Below are positions 19,350 through 28,121 of a stretch of DNA of 64,000 bases, in pieces. Positions within the stretch are counted from its first letter, which is position 1, and each line of letters opens with the position of its first letter. The stretch comes from Amycolatopsis vastitatis. Lineage in GTDB: Bacteria; Actinomycetota; Actinomycetes; Mycobacteriales; Pseudonocardiaceae. Under the pieces are notes generated by a model. That model was given only the letters and a program-made list of their open reading frames with translations. It ran no database searches and was not told the DNA's origin. The position numbers were made by a program, and so were the translations under genes. The stretch is from NCBI RefSeq assembly GCF_002234595.1, contig NZ_NMUL01000041.1, positions 41,926-105,925 on the forward strand, read 5' to 3'.

Positions 19350-19590
19350 GGGCAACGCCCCTCGGTGTGTCGGTTGGACGCAGGCAGGCGACAGTCTGCC
19401 TGACTCGATCAAGCGCCCACGAGGCAGGGTTCCCTTGCGGGGTACCCAAGATCCACCGTCCGAAACGCTGTTCCCGCAAGGAATTTCCGGCGGATGTCCG
19501 GGAGGTTACGCCCGATGCGCGGCCCTCCGCCGTCCCACCCGGACGACGCGCGAACCCGAACGGCCAAGACCCGTACCCGAACGGACGACT

Positions 19591-19732
19591 CGCGTGTGCC
19601 TGAAGGGTCGACACGCGTGATGGGAGAGTCAACTCGCGTGATCGAAGGGTCGACACGGCGGCCGGGCTCGTGTCGACCCTTCAATCACGCGTGTCGGCCT
19701 TCTGATCACGCGTGTCGGCTCTTCGAGCACGG
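19591..19732. repeat. Inverted array of ~21-bp units, locus 3 (3' end of the distal glgX)
   Basis: Left units start at 19591, 19614 and 19635 (CGCGTGATCGAAGGGTCGACA and variants). Right units at 19671-19691 and 19692-19712 are exactly 21 bp (TGTCGACCCTTCAATCACGCG), with a partial third unit after 19713. The right end abuts the TGA of glgX at 19735-19733. Together with 19350-19590, where I see nothing except the presumed glgE promoter region, this fills the interval between the two glucan gene runs. Confidence 0.88.
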
Positions 19733-21880
19733 TCAGTAGGGTTCGGGTTGGGGGTCGGCGGCCAGGCGGGGGGCTCGCAGCAGGAGCAGGGAACGGGACT
19801 GCAGCGTCACGCGGCTCTTGGCTTCCAGGGGGCCCGGGTGGGCCGGGCTGCCGTCGCCGGTGCTCGTGTCGAGCGTCGGCTTGAACGTCTCGCCGTACTC
19901 ACGGCCCGGCAGGGTCACCTCGGCCGGCGCGTCACCCGCGTGCAGCCACAGCAGCCACGAGTGGTCGGGCACGAGCGCGCCGTCGCGGTTGCGGGCCTGG
20001 CTGTTCGAGCCGTCGATCCACATGCCGAGCGTGTGGCGGTCCTCGAACCAGTCGGTCTCGCCGAACTCCTCACCGTCCGGGCGGAACCAGACGAGGTCCG
20101 GCTTGCCGGTCGGGGTCGTCCGGCCTTCGAAGAACTCCGGCTGCCGCAGCGCCGGGCTGTTGGCGCGCAGCCGCACCACCCGGCGCGCGAAGGCGAGCAT
20201 GGCCTCGGCCTCCGGGTCGTCCGGCGTCCAGTCGAACCAGGACGTCTCGTCGTCGAGGCAGTACGCGTTGTTGTTGCCGTGCTGGGTCCGCCAGAACTCG
20301 TCACCGGCCGTCAGCATCGGGGTGCCGGTGGACAGCAGCAGCGTGGCGAAAAGGTTGCGGGCCTGCCGGGTCCGCAGGGCCCGGATCGCCGGGTCCGCCG
20401 TGTCGCCCTCGGCGCCGTGGTTCCACGACCGGTTGTCGTTGCCGCCGTCGCGGTTGTCCTCGCCGTTGGCTTCGTTGTGCTTTTCGTTGTAGGACACCAG
20501 GTCCCGCAGCGTGAAGCCGTCGTGCGCGGTGACGAAGTTGATCGACTGCCACGGCCGGCGCAGGTTGTGGTCGTAGAGGTCCGACGAGCCGGACAGCCGG
20601 TAGGCGAGGTCGCGGACGCCGGTCGCGCCGCGCCAGAAGTCACGGACGGTGTCGCGGTAGCGGCCGTTCCACTCCGCCCACTGGGCGCCGAAGCCGCCGA
20701 CGCGGTAGCCCTCGCCGGTCGCGTCCCACGGCTCGGCGATCAGCTTGCAGTGCGAGAGCACCGGGTCGGTGGTGATCGCGGTGAGCAGCGTGGACGCCGG
20801 GTCGAACGCGCCGCCGCGCGGCCGCCCGAGCGTGCTGGCGAGGTCGAACCGGAAGCCGTCGACACCCATCTCCTGCGTCCAGTACCGCAGCGAGTCGGTC
20901 ACCAGCCGGACCACGGTCGGCGAGCCGGCCTCGAGGGTGTTGCCGCAGCCGGTGATGTCGGCCATGTGGCCACGCTCGGTGTGCAGGTAGTACACCGGCG
21001 CGTTCAGCCCCCGGAAGCTCAGCGTCGGCCCGTCGGGGCCGCCCTCGCAGGTGTGGTTGAACACGACGTCGAGGATCACCTCGATACCGGCCGCGTGCAG
21101 GGCGGCCACCATCAGCCGGAACTCCTCGACTTCGTGGCCGGGTTCGCTGGCGTAGGCGGCGTGCGGCGCGAAGAAGCCCAGCGGCGAGTATCCCCAGTAG
21201 TTGTGCCGTCCCGCCCGGATCAGCGACGGCTCGTCGAGGAACGAGTGCACCGGCAGCAGCTCCACCGAGGTGACGCCGAGGCGGGTGAGGTACTCGATCG
21301 CCACCGGGTGGGCCAGGCCGAGGTAGGTGCCGCGCAGGGCCTCCGGGATGAACGGGTGCTGCCGGGTGAACCCCTTGACGTGCAGCTCGTAGACCACCGC
21401 CTCCTCGAACGGCACCTCCGGCTTGGTCCCGGTGTCCGGCCCGCCGGGCGAGGTGACCACCGACAGCGGCACGCTGCCCAGGGAGTCCACAGTGGACATC
21501 GGACCGCGTTCCGGGTCGCCGGTGAAGCCCTGGGCCGCGCGCAGGTCGGTGAGCCCGCCGGTGATCTGCCGGGCGTACGGGTCGAGCAGCAGCTTGTGCG
21601 GGTTGCACCGCAGGCCGCGGGCCGGGTCGTAGGGCCCGTGGACCCGGTAGCCGTACCGCTGCCCCGGCGTCACCCCGGGCACCAGGCCGTGCCAGACGCC
21701 GAAGGTGCGTTCGGTCAGCGCGATCCGGCGTTCCGATCCGTCGGCGTCGATCAGGCACAGCTCGACGGCGTCCGCGACGGCGGACGTGATCGCGAACCGC
21801 ACCCCGCCGGCCTCCGGGTGGGCACCGAGCGGAAAGGGGCGGCCGGCGAGGACGTGGTCGGCGGAGGGTCGTGTGGCCAT
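19733..21880 (-). CDS. glgX: Glycogen debranching enzyme GlgX/TreX type (second copy)
   Basis: This isoamylase-type GH13_11 enzyme hydrolyses alpha-1,6 branches. In 715 residues it has an N-terminal CBM48-like domain (GVRFAITSAVADAVELCLID) and the catalytic regions DVVFNHTCEGG, GFRFDLASTLGR (nucleophile), LIAEPWDATGEG (acid Glu) and VTAHDGFTLRDLV. The NEKHNEANGEDNRDGGNDNRSWNHG stretch (abbreviated by its ends) is typical of GlgX. It lies 51 bp downstream of treZ on the same strand and is clearly paralogous to the glgX upstream of treY, but not close to identical. It probably supplies linear chains for TreY. Confidence 0.93.
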   Translation of the reverse strand: MATRPSADHVLAGRPFPLGAHPEAGGVRFAITSAVADAVELCLIDADGSERRIALTERTFGVWHGLVPGVTPGQRYGYRVHGPYDPARGLRCNPHKLLLDPYARQITGGLTDLRAAQGFTGDPERGPMSTVDSLGSVPLSVVTSPGGPDTGTKPEVPFEEAVVYELHVKGFTRQHPFIPEALRGTYLGLAHPVAIEYLTRLGVTSVELLPVHSFLDEPSLIRAGRHNYWGYSPLGFFAPHAAYASEPGHEVEEFRLMVAALHAAGIEVILDVVFNHTCEGGPDGPTLSFRGLNAPVYYLHTERGHMADITGCGNTLEAGSPTVVRLVTDSLRYWTQEMGVDGFRFDLASTLGRPRGGAFDPASTLLTAITTDPVLSHCKLIAEPWDATGEGYRVGGFGAQWAEWNGRYRDTVRDFWRGATGVRDLAYRLSGSSDLYDHNLRRPWQSINFVTAHDGFTLRDLVSYNEKHNEANGEDNRDGGNDNRSWNHGAEGDTADPAIRALRTRQARNLFATLLLSTGTPMLTAGDEFWRTQHGNNNAYCLDDETSWFDWTPDDPEAEAMLAFARRVVRLRANSPALRQPEFFEGRTTPTGKPDLVWFRPDGEEFGETDWFEDRHTLGMWIDGSNSQARNRDGALVPDHSWLLWLHAGDAPAEVTLPGREYGETFKPTLDTSTGDGSPAHPGPLEAKSRVTLQSRSLLLLRAPRLAADPQPEPY

Positions 21881-21931
21881 TCCTGAATCGTCCCAGATCC
21901 GGCCGGTTCGCCGCGCGATGTGTCGCAGGAG

Positions 21932-23653
21932 TTACCCTGCCGCCGCCGTTTCGACCAGGACGAAGGTGTCCGGCGGCAGCTGCGCGGCGCCACCGTCCAC
22001 GGTGGCCTCGCCCCAGGTCAGCAGGGCCGCCGTGGCTCCGAGTGGCAGCGTCACCGGGCCGGCACCGAAGTTGACGGCCAGCCGCAGCCCGCCGCGGTGC
22101 AGCACGAGCCAGGACGCGTCCGGGGCGGTGTCGAGACGCAGGTCCGCGATCCGCGGGTCGGCCAGCTCGGGCCGTTCGCGGCGCAGCCGGATCAACGTAC
22201 GGTAGAGGTCCAGCACCTCACGGTGACCGGGACGCTCGACCTCGGCCCAGTCGAGCCGCGAACGGTCCACCGTGGCCGGGTCCATCGGGTCGGGCACGTC
22301 GGCCTCGCCCCAGCCGTGCCGGGCGAACTCGCGACGGCGTCCCGTGCGGACGGCTTCGGCCAGCTCCGGGTCCGGGAAGGACGCGAAGAACTGCCACGGC
22401 GTGCTCGCCGCCCACTCCTCCCCCATGAACACCATCGGCGTGTACGGCGAGCAGAACAGCAGGGCCGCGCCGCAGGCCAGCCGGCCGGGGGCGACCGTGG
22501 CGGACAGCCGGTCGCCGGTCGCGCGGTTGCCGATCTGGTCGTGGTTCTGCAGGTAGCCGAGGAAGCGGTGGCCGGGCACGGTCCGGGTGTCAACCGGACG
22601 GCCGTGCGTCCGCTCCCGGAACGACGACCAGGTCCCGGCGTGGAAGAACACCTCGCGCAGGACCCGCTCGAGCGCGTCCGGCGCGGCGAAGTCGGCGTAG
22701 TAGCCGGACGTCTCGCCGGTGAGCTTGACGTGCAGCGCGTGGTGCAGGTCGTCCGACCACTGCGCGTGCAAGCCGTAGCCGCCGCGCTCGCGGGGCGTGA
22801 CCAGCTTCGGGTCGTTGAGGTCGGATTCGGCGATCAGCGTCAGCGGCCGGTTCAGCGCCGCCGACAGCGCGTCGACCTCGCCGGCGAGCTGTTCGAGCAG
22901 GTGAACGGCCCGGCGGTCGAGCAAGGCGTGCACGGCGTCCAGGCGCAGCGCGTCGACGTGGAAGTCGCGGAACCAGCTCAGCGCGTTGTCGATCACGTAC
23001 CGGCGGACCTCGTCGGAGCCGGGGCCGTCGAGGTTGAGGCCGGGCCCCCAGTCGTTCTGCCCGGCGAAGTACGGCCCGAACCGGTCGAGGTAGGCGCCCG
23101 AGGGCCCGAGGTGGTTGTAGACGACGTCGAGCACGACGGCCAGGCCGCGCGCGTGGGCGGCGTCGACGAACCGCTTGAAGCCGTCGGGCCCGCCGTAGGG
23201 CTCGTGGACCGCGCCCCAGAGGACGCCGTCGTAGCCCCAGCCCGCAGTGCCGTCGAACGAGTTGACCGGCAGCAGCTCGACGTGCGTGATCCCGAGGTCG
23301 ACGAGGTGGCCGAGGCGCTCGATCGCCGCGTCGAAGGTGCCGCCCTCGGTGAACGTGCCGACGTGCAGCTCGTAGAGGACACCGCCGGGCAGCTGCCGCC
23401 CGGTCCAGGCGTCGTCGGTCCAGGCGAACTCGCCGTGGTCGTAGACGCGCGACTCCTCGTGCACCCCGTGCGGCTGGTGGCGTGAGCGCGGGTCGGGCAG
23501 CGGCTTCTCGTCGTCGTCCAGGAGGAAGGCGTAGTTGACGCCCTCCGCCTCGGCGTGCCACCAGCCGCCGTCGCCCGCGGTCATCTCGTGCACGCCGGCG
23601 TCGACGCTCACCCGGACCTTGCGGGCCGCGGGGGCCCACACGCTGAACTTCAT
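21932..23653 (-). CDS. treZ: Malto-oligosyltrehalose trehalohydrolase
   Basis: TreZ releases trehalose from maltooligosyl-trehalose made by TreY. The 573-residue protein starts MKFSVWAPAARKVRVSV, with an N-terminal beta-domain, and carries the GH13_10 motifs DVVYNHLGPSGAYL, ALRLDAVHALLDR (nucleophile Asp), LIAESDLNDPK (acid Glu) and YLQNHDQIGNRA. Its ATG overlaps the treY stop (ATGA). The start is secure because the family begins with this beta-strand. Confidence 0.96.
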   Translation of the reverse strand: MKFSVWAPAARKVRVSVDAGVHEMTAGDGGWWHAEAEGVNYAFLLDDDEKPLPDPRSRHQPHGVHEESRVYDHGEFAWTDDAWTGRQLPGGVLYELHVGTFTEGGTFDAAIERLGHLVDLGITHVELLPVNSFDGTAGWGYDGVLWGAVHEPYGGPDGFKRFVDAAHARGLAVVLDVVYNHLGPSGAYLDRFGPYFAGQNDWGPGLNLDGPGSDEVRRYVIDNALSWFRDFHVDALRLDAVHALLDRRAVHLLEQLAGEVDALSAALNRPLTLIAESDLNDPKLVTPRERGGYGLHAQWSDDLHHALHVKLTGETSGYYADFAAPDALERVLREVFFHAGTWSSFRERTHGRPVDTRTVPGHRFLGYLQNHDQIGNRATGDRLSATVAPGRLACGAALLFCSPYTPMVFMGEEWAASTPWQFFASFPDPELAEAVRTGRRREFARHGWGEADVPDPMDPATVDRSRLDWAEVERPGHREVLDLYRTLIRLRRERPELADPRIADLRLDTAPDASWLVLHRGGLRLAVNFGAGPVTLPLGATAALLTWGEATVDGGAAQLPPDTFVLVETAAAG

Positions 23654-25935
23654 GCGTCTCCTCGCACCAGCAACGCGACGGGATAGCGGTCGAACAGGGT
23701 GGCCAGGTCCGGGCTCGCGTCCCGGCCGGTCAGGACGTCGGTCCAGACGCCGGCGGGCAGCGGGAGGACCGTGTCGCGCCAGCCGCCGCCGGCTTCGAGG
23801 CCGATCGGGAGCCGGGTCACCGCCACGGCGAGATCGGGGCTGCGCGTGTAGGCGAGGCAGTGGCCCGCCGCGGCCCCTTCGGCCCGCAGTGGCCGGTAGC
23901 CGCGGAACAGCGCCGGGTGCTCCTGCCGCAGCCGCAGCGCCTTGTGCACGACCAGCAGCTTCGCCGCGCCCGACGCGTCGATCTCCGGCAGCTCGCCTTC
24001 GGTGATCCGGGCCAGGATCTCGCGGCGCACCACGTAGTCGACCGGGCGGCGGTTGTCCGGGTCGACCAGCGAGAAGTCCCACAGCTCGGTGCCCTGGTAG
24101 ACGTCCGGGACGCCGGGCGCGGTCAGCTGGACGAGCTTCTGCCCGAGGGAGTTCGCGTAGCCGGGCCCCTCGATGCGCTTGACGAACGCCTCGATGTCGG
24201 AGGCCAGTTCGGCGTCGTTCACGACGTCTTCGGGCCAGGCGGCGACGTCGGCCTCGAACGCCTCGTCGTGGTCGGTCCAGCTGGTCCGGAGCTTGGCCTC
24301 CTTGGCCGCCTTGTCGAGGTAGTCCCGCAGGCGCGACGGCTCGATCGGCCAGGTCGACACGAGCGTCTGCCAGGCGAGCAGGTTCAGCGACGGCTCGTCG
24401 ATGCCGCGCCGGGCGGTCCAGCGCCGGACAGCCTGGGCGAACTCGCCGGGCACCTCGGCGAGCACGGCCATCCGGGCGCGGGTGTCCTCGGAACGCTTGG
24501 TGTCGTGCGTGGTCAGCGTCGTCATCGCCGCCGGGTGTCCGGCCTCGCGCTCGGCGGCGAGCCGGTGGAACTCCTCGACGCCGAGGCCGAACCGGTCCGG
24601 GTTGCCGCCGACCTCGTTGAGCGCGGCGAACCGGGTGTAGCGGTAGAACGTCGTGTCCTCGGTGCCCTTGGCGACGACCATGCCGGACGTCTGCTGGATC
24701 CGGGTCGCCAGCTCGCTCGCAGGGTTTCTGCGCACGTAGGCGTCGAGGAGGATCAACCCGTCGGCGAGGTCGGGCCGGGCGCGGCGGGCGCCTTCGATCG
24801 CCGCGGTCCAGTGGTCCGTGCCTTCGGGCAGGTAGGAGCGGTAGACGGGGAAAGCGATCATCGTCTCGGCCACCGCCTGCCTGGCCTGCTCCCGGTCGAC
24901 GTCGGGCAGCAGCGCCGCGATCCGCCGGACCTCGGCGACGAGAATGCGGTCGGTGACCAGGCGCCGGGCCTCGGCCTCGACGCGGTGGTAGCCGGTCTTC
25001 ACGCCCAGCTCGTTCGCGAGCGCGGTGAAGTCGGGCTCGGCGGCCGGATCGACGAAGACGCCGGCGATCTCGCGCAGGGCGTCGTAGCCGGTGGTGCCGT
25101 CGACCGGCCAGCTCTGCGGCAGCGGCTCGCCCGGGTGAAGGATCTTCTCCGCGACGATCCACGCCTCCGGGGCGTTCTCGCGCAGCCGCCGGAAGTAGCC
25201 GCCCGGGTCGGCGAGGCCGTCGGGGTGGTCGACGCGCAGGCCGGTGACGTCGCCGTCGGCGACCCAGCGCAGCACCTCGCCGTGCGTCTCGGCGAACACC
25301 GTCGGGTCTTCGACGCGGACCGCGGCCAGGTTCGTGATGTCGAAGAACCGGCGGTAGTTCAGCTCGGCGTTGCCGCGGCGCCAGCCGATCAGGCGGTAGT
25401 GCTGGCGGTCGTGGACCTCTTGCGGCGTCCCGCCTTCCGTGCCGGGGGCGATCGGGAACCGGTGGTCGTAGTAGGCGAGCTCGTCGCCGTCGACGGTCAG
25501 CTCGGCGACGGCTCCATCGTCACTGTCGTCGCCGAGGACCGGCAGCAGGAGGGGGCCGCGGTCCCAGTCGACGTCGAAGAAGGACGCGTACTCGGAGCCG
25601 CGGCCGTGCTTCAGCACGTCCCACCACCACCGGTTGGCCTTCGGCACCTCGACCGACATGTGGTTCGGCACGATGTCGACGACCAGGCCGAGGCCGAGCT
25701 CCTTCAGCAGGGCGGCGAGCTCCTGCCGGGCGGACTCGCCGCCCAGCTCGGGCCGGGCGCGCGTCGGGTCGACGACGTCGTAGCCGTGGGTCGAGCCCGG
25801 CGTCGCGTCCAGCACCGGCGACGCGTACAACGCGCCGATGCCGAGGTCGCGCAGGTAGCCGGCGATGCCGGCCGCGTCGCTGAAGGTGAACTCCGGGCGC
25901 AGCTGCACCCGGTAGGTCGACTCCGGCACCGTCAT
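23650..25935 (-). CDS. treY: Malto-oligosyltrehalose synthase
   Basis: TreY converts the reducing end of maltodextrins to a trehalose linkage by intramolecular transglucosylation. The 761-residue GH13_26 protein begins STYRVQLRPEFTFSDAAG, the family hallmark, with ALYASPVLDATPGSTHGYDV, DIVPNHMSVE (region I), GLRVDHPDGLADP (nucleophile Asp), IVAEKILHPGE (acid Glu) and TTHDTKRSED (region IV). The ATG at 25935 overlaps the upstream glgX stop by 4 nt and the 3' end overlaps treZ, so the three proteins are translationally coupled. Confidence 0.96.
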   Translation of the reverse strand: MTVPESTYRVQLRPEFTFSDAAGIAGYLRDLGIGALYASPVLDATPGSTHGYDVVDPTRARPELGGESARQELAALLKELGLGLVVDIVPNHMSVEVPKANRWWWDVLKHGRGSEYASFFDVDWDRGPLLLPVLGDDSDDGAVAELTVDGDELAYYDHRFPIAPGTEGGTPQEVHDRQHYRLIGWRRGNAELNYRRFFDITNLAAVRVEDPTVFAETHGEVLRWVADGDVTGLRVDHPDGLADPGGYFRRLRENAPEAWIVAEKILHPGEPLPQSWPVDGTTGYDALREIAGVFVDPAAEPDFTALANELGVKTGYHRVEAEARRLVTDRILVAEVRRIAALLPDVDREQARQAVAETMIAFPVYRSYLPEGTDHWTAAIEGARRARPDLADGLILLDAYVRRNPASELATRIQQTSGMVVAKGTEDTTFYRYTRFAALNEVGGNPDRFGLGVEEFHRLAAEREAGHPAAMTTLTTHDTKRSEDTRARMAVLAEVPGEFAQAVRRWTARRGIDEPSLNLLAWQTLVSTWPIEPSRLRDYLDKAAKEAKLRTSWTDHDEAFEADVAAWPEDVVNDAELASDIEAFVKRIEGPGYANSLGQKLVQLTAPGVPDVYQGTELWDFSLVDPDNRRPVDYVVRREILARITEGELPEIDASGAAKLLVVHKALRLRQEHPALFRGYRPLRAEGAAAGHCLAYTRSPDLAVAVTRLPIGLEAGGGWRDTVLPLPAGVWTDVLTGRDASPDLATLFDRYPVALLVRGDA

Positions 25936-28058
25936 TCGGGCTCCGTCTCCGTCCGTTGCAACACGATCAGGGACCGGGCGGGCAGGGTGAACTGGCCGCC
26001 GCCTTCGATCGGCTTCGCGTCGGCGGGTTCGACCTCGCCGGTCGCGGTGTCGACGACGACGGTCCAGGCCTGGCCGTACCCGTTGCCCGGCAGCTGGGCG
26101 TCGATGTCTTCGTAGTGCGCGTTGAAGGCGAGCAGGAACGAGTCGTCCTCGACCTTCATCCCCCGCTGGTCGAGGTCCGGGATCGCCTTGCCGTTGAGGA
26201 AGACCACGACCGCCTTGCCGAAGCCGTCGTCCCAGTTCTGCTCGGTCATCTCCTCGCCGGCCGGGGTGAACCAGGCGATGTCGCCGAGCTTCTCGCCCTT
26301 GCCGACCGGGCCGCCCTGGAAGAACCGGCGGCGGCGGAACACCGGGTGCCGGTGCCGGAACGCACCCAGCCCGCCGGTGAACTTCACCAGGTCCGCGTTG
26401 TCCTTCGCCAGTTCCCAGTCCATCCAGGACAGTTCGGAGTCCTGGCAGTACACGTTGTTGTTGCCCTGCTGGGTGCGGCCGAACTCGTCGCCGTGCAGGA
26501 TCATCGGGATGCCCTGCGACAGCATCAGCGTGGCCAGCATGTTGCGCTGCTGCCTCACGCGCAGTCCCTGCACCTCGGGGTCGTCGGTCTCGCCCTCGAC
26601 ACCGCAGTTCCACGACCGGTTGTCGTCGGCGCCGTCGCGGCCGTCCTCGCCGTTGGCCTCGTTGTGCTTTTCGTTGTAGGACACCAGGTCCCGCAGCGTG
26701 AAGCCGTCGTGCGCGGTGACGAAGTTGATCGACGCGAACGGGCGGCGGCCGTCGTCCTGGTAGAGGTCCGACGAGCCGGTGATGCGGGAGGCGAACTCGC
26801 CCAGCGTCGAGGGCTCGCCGCGCCAGAAGTCCCGGACGGTGTCGCGGAACTGCCCGTTCCACTCCGTCCACAGCGGCGGGAAGTTCCCGACCTGGTAGCC
26901 ACCGGGCCCGACGTCCCACGGCTCGGCGATCAGCTTCACCTGGCTGACGATCGGGTCCTGCTGCACGAGGTCGAAGAACGTGGACAGCCGGTCGACGTCG
27001 TAGAACTCGCGCGCCAGCGCCGAAGCGAGGTCGAACCGGAAGCCGTCGACGTGCATCTCGGTCACCCAGTACCGCAGCGAGTCCATGATCAGCTGCAGGG
27101 TGTGCGGGTTGCGCACGTTGAGCGAGTTCCCGGTGCCGGTGTAGTCCATGTAGTACTCGGGCTCCCCCTCGACCAGCCGGTAGTAGGCCTCGTTGTCGAT
27201 GCCGCGCATCGACAGGGTCGGCCCGAGGTGGTTGCCCTCGGCGGTGTGGTTGTAAACCACGTCCAGGATCACTTCGATCCCGGCCTCGTGGAAGGCCTTG
27301 ACCATGCCCTTGAACTCCTGGACCTGGCCGCCTTCGCCGGGCATCGCCGCGTAGGCGTCGTGGGGGGCGAAGTACCCGATCGTGTTGTAGCCCCAGTAGT
27401 TCGTCAGGCCCTTCTCGGCGAGCCCGTGGTCGGTGACGAACTGGTGCACCGGCAGCAGCTCCACCGCCGTCACGCCGAGCTTCTGCAGGTGCTCCATCAC
27501 GGCCGGGTGCGCGAGACCGGCGTAGGTGCCCTGCAGCGGTTCGGGCACGAACGGGTGATTCACGGTCATGCCCTTGACATGGGCTTCGTAGATGACCGTC
27601 TCGTTGTACGGCCGCTTCGGCTGGCGGTCGTTGCCCCAGTCGAAGAACGGGTTCGCCACCAGCGAATACGGCACCCGGCCTGCGGAGTCGTCGTCGTTGC
27701 GCTCGTCAGGGTTGTCGAACTTGTAGCCGAACAGCGACTCGTCCCACTTCACGCCGTGCGAGACGGCCTTCGCGTACGGGTCGATGAGCAGCTTGTTCGG
27801 GTTGCAGCGCAGGCCGCGCTTCGGGTCGTACGGGCCGTGCACGCGGAACCCGTACCGCCGTCCGGGCCCGACGTTGAGCAGGTAGCCGTGGTGGACGAAG
27901 CCGTCCACCTCTTCGAGCGCGTACCGCTCCTCCTTGCCCTCGTCGTCGAACAGGCACAGTTCGACCCGTTCGGCGACCTCGGAGAACAGGGCGAAGTTCG
28001 TCCCGACTCCGTCGTAGGTCGCGCCGAGCGGGTAGGGCGTTCCTGGCCAGGGCCGCAC
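25932..28058 (-). CDS. glgX: Glycogen debranching enzyme GlgX/TreX type (first copy)
   Basis: The 708-residue isoamylase-family enzyme starts VRPWPGTPYPLGATYDGVGT, the usual GlgX N-terminus. The chosen GTG at 28058 has GAGGAG six bases upstream; a GTG at 28094 would add 12 atypical residues. Catalytic regions are DVVYNHTAEGNHLGP, GFRFDLASALAREF, LIAEPWDVGPGGY and VTAHDGFTLRDLV. It opens the coupled run glgX-treY-treZ, the classic TreX-TreY-TreZ set making trehalose from glycogen. A second glgX closes the same run, so one may prefer glycogen and the other shorter limit dextrins. Confidence 0.95.
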   Translation of the reverse strand: MRPWPGTPYPLGATYDGVGTNFALFSEVAERVELCLFDDEGKEERYALEEVDGFVHHGYLLNVGPGRRYGFRVHGPYDPKRGLRCNPNKLLIDPYAKAVSHGVKWDESLFGYKFDNPDERNDDDSAGRVPYSLVANPFFDWGNDRQPKRPYNETVIYEAHVKGMTVNHPFVPEPLQGTYAGLAHPAVMEHLQKLGVTAVELLPVHQFVTDHGLAEKGLTNYWGYNTIGYFAPHDAYAAMPGEGGQVQEFKGMVKAFHEAGIEVILDVVYNHTAEGNHLGPTLSMRGIDNEAYYRLVEGEPEYYMDYTGTGNSLNVRNPHTLQLIMDSLRYWVTEMHVDGFRFDLASALAREFYDVDRLSTFFDLVQQDPIVSQVKLIAEPWDVGPGGYQVGNFPPLWTEWNGQFRDTVRDFWRGEPSTLGEFASRITGSSDLYQDDGRRPFASINFVTAHDGFTLRDLVSYNEKHNEANGEDGRDGADDNRSWNCGVEGETDDPEVQGLRVRQQRNMLATLMLSQGIPMILHGDEFGRTQQGNNNVYCQDSELSWMDWELAKDNADLVKFTGGLGAFRHRHPVFRRRRFFQGGPVGKGEKLGDIAWFTPAGEEMTEQNWDDGFGKAVVVFLNGKAIPDLDQRGMKVEDDSFLLAFNAHYEDIDAQLPGNGYGQAWTVVVDTATGEVEPADAKPIEGGGQFTLPARSLIVLQRTETEPE

Positions 28059-28121
28059 TGGGGTCTCCTCGAGCTTGGGTCGTGCCGGTATCACCGGGGG
28101 TCGCGCGTGACGGGGTGGTCG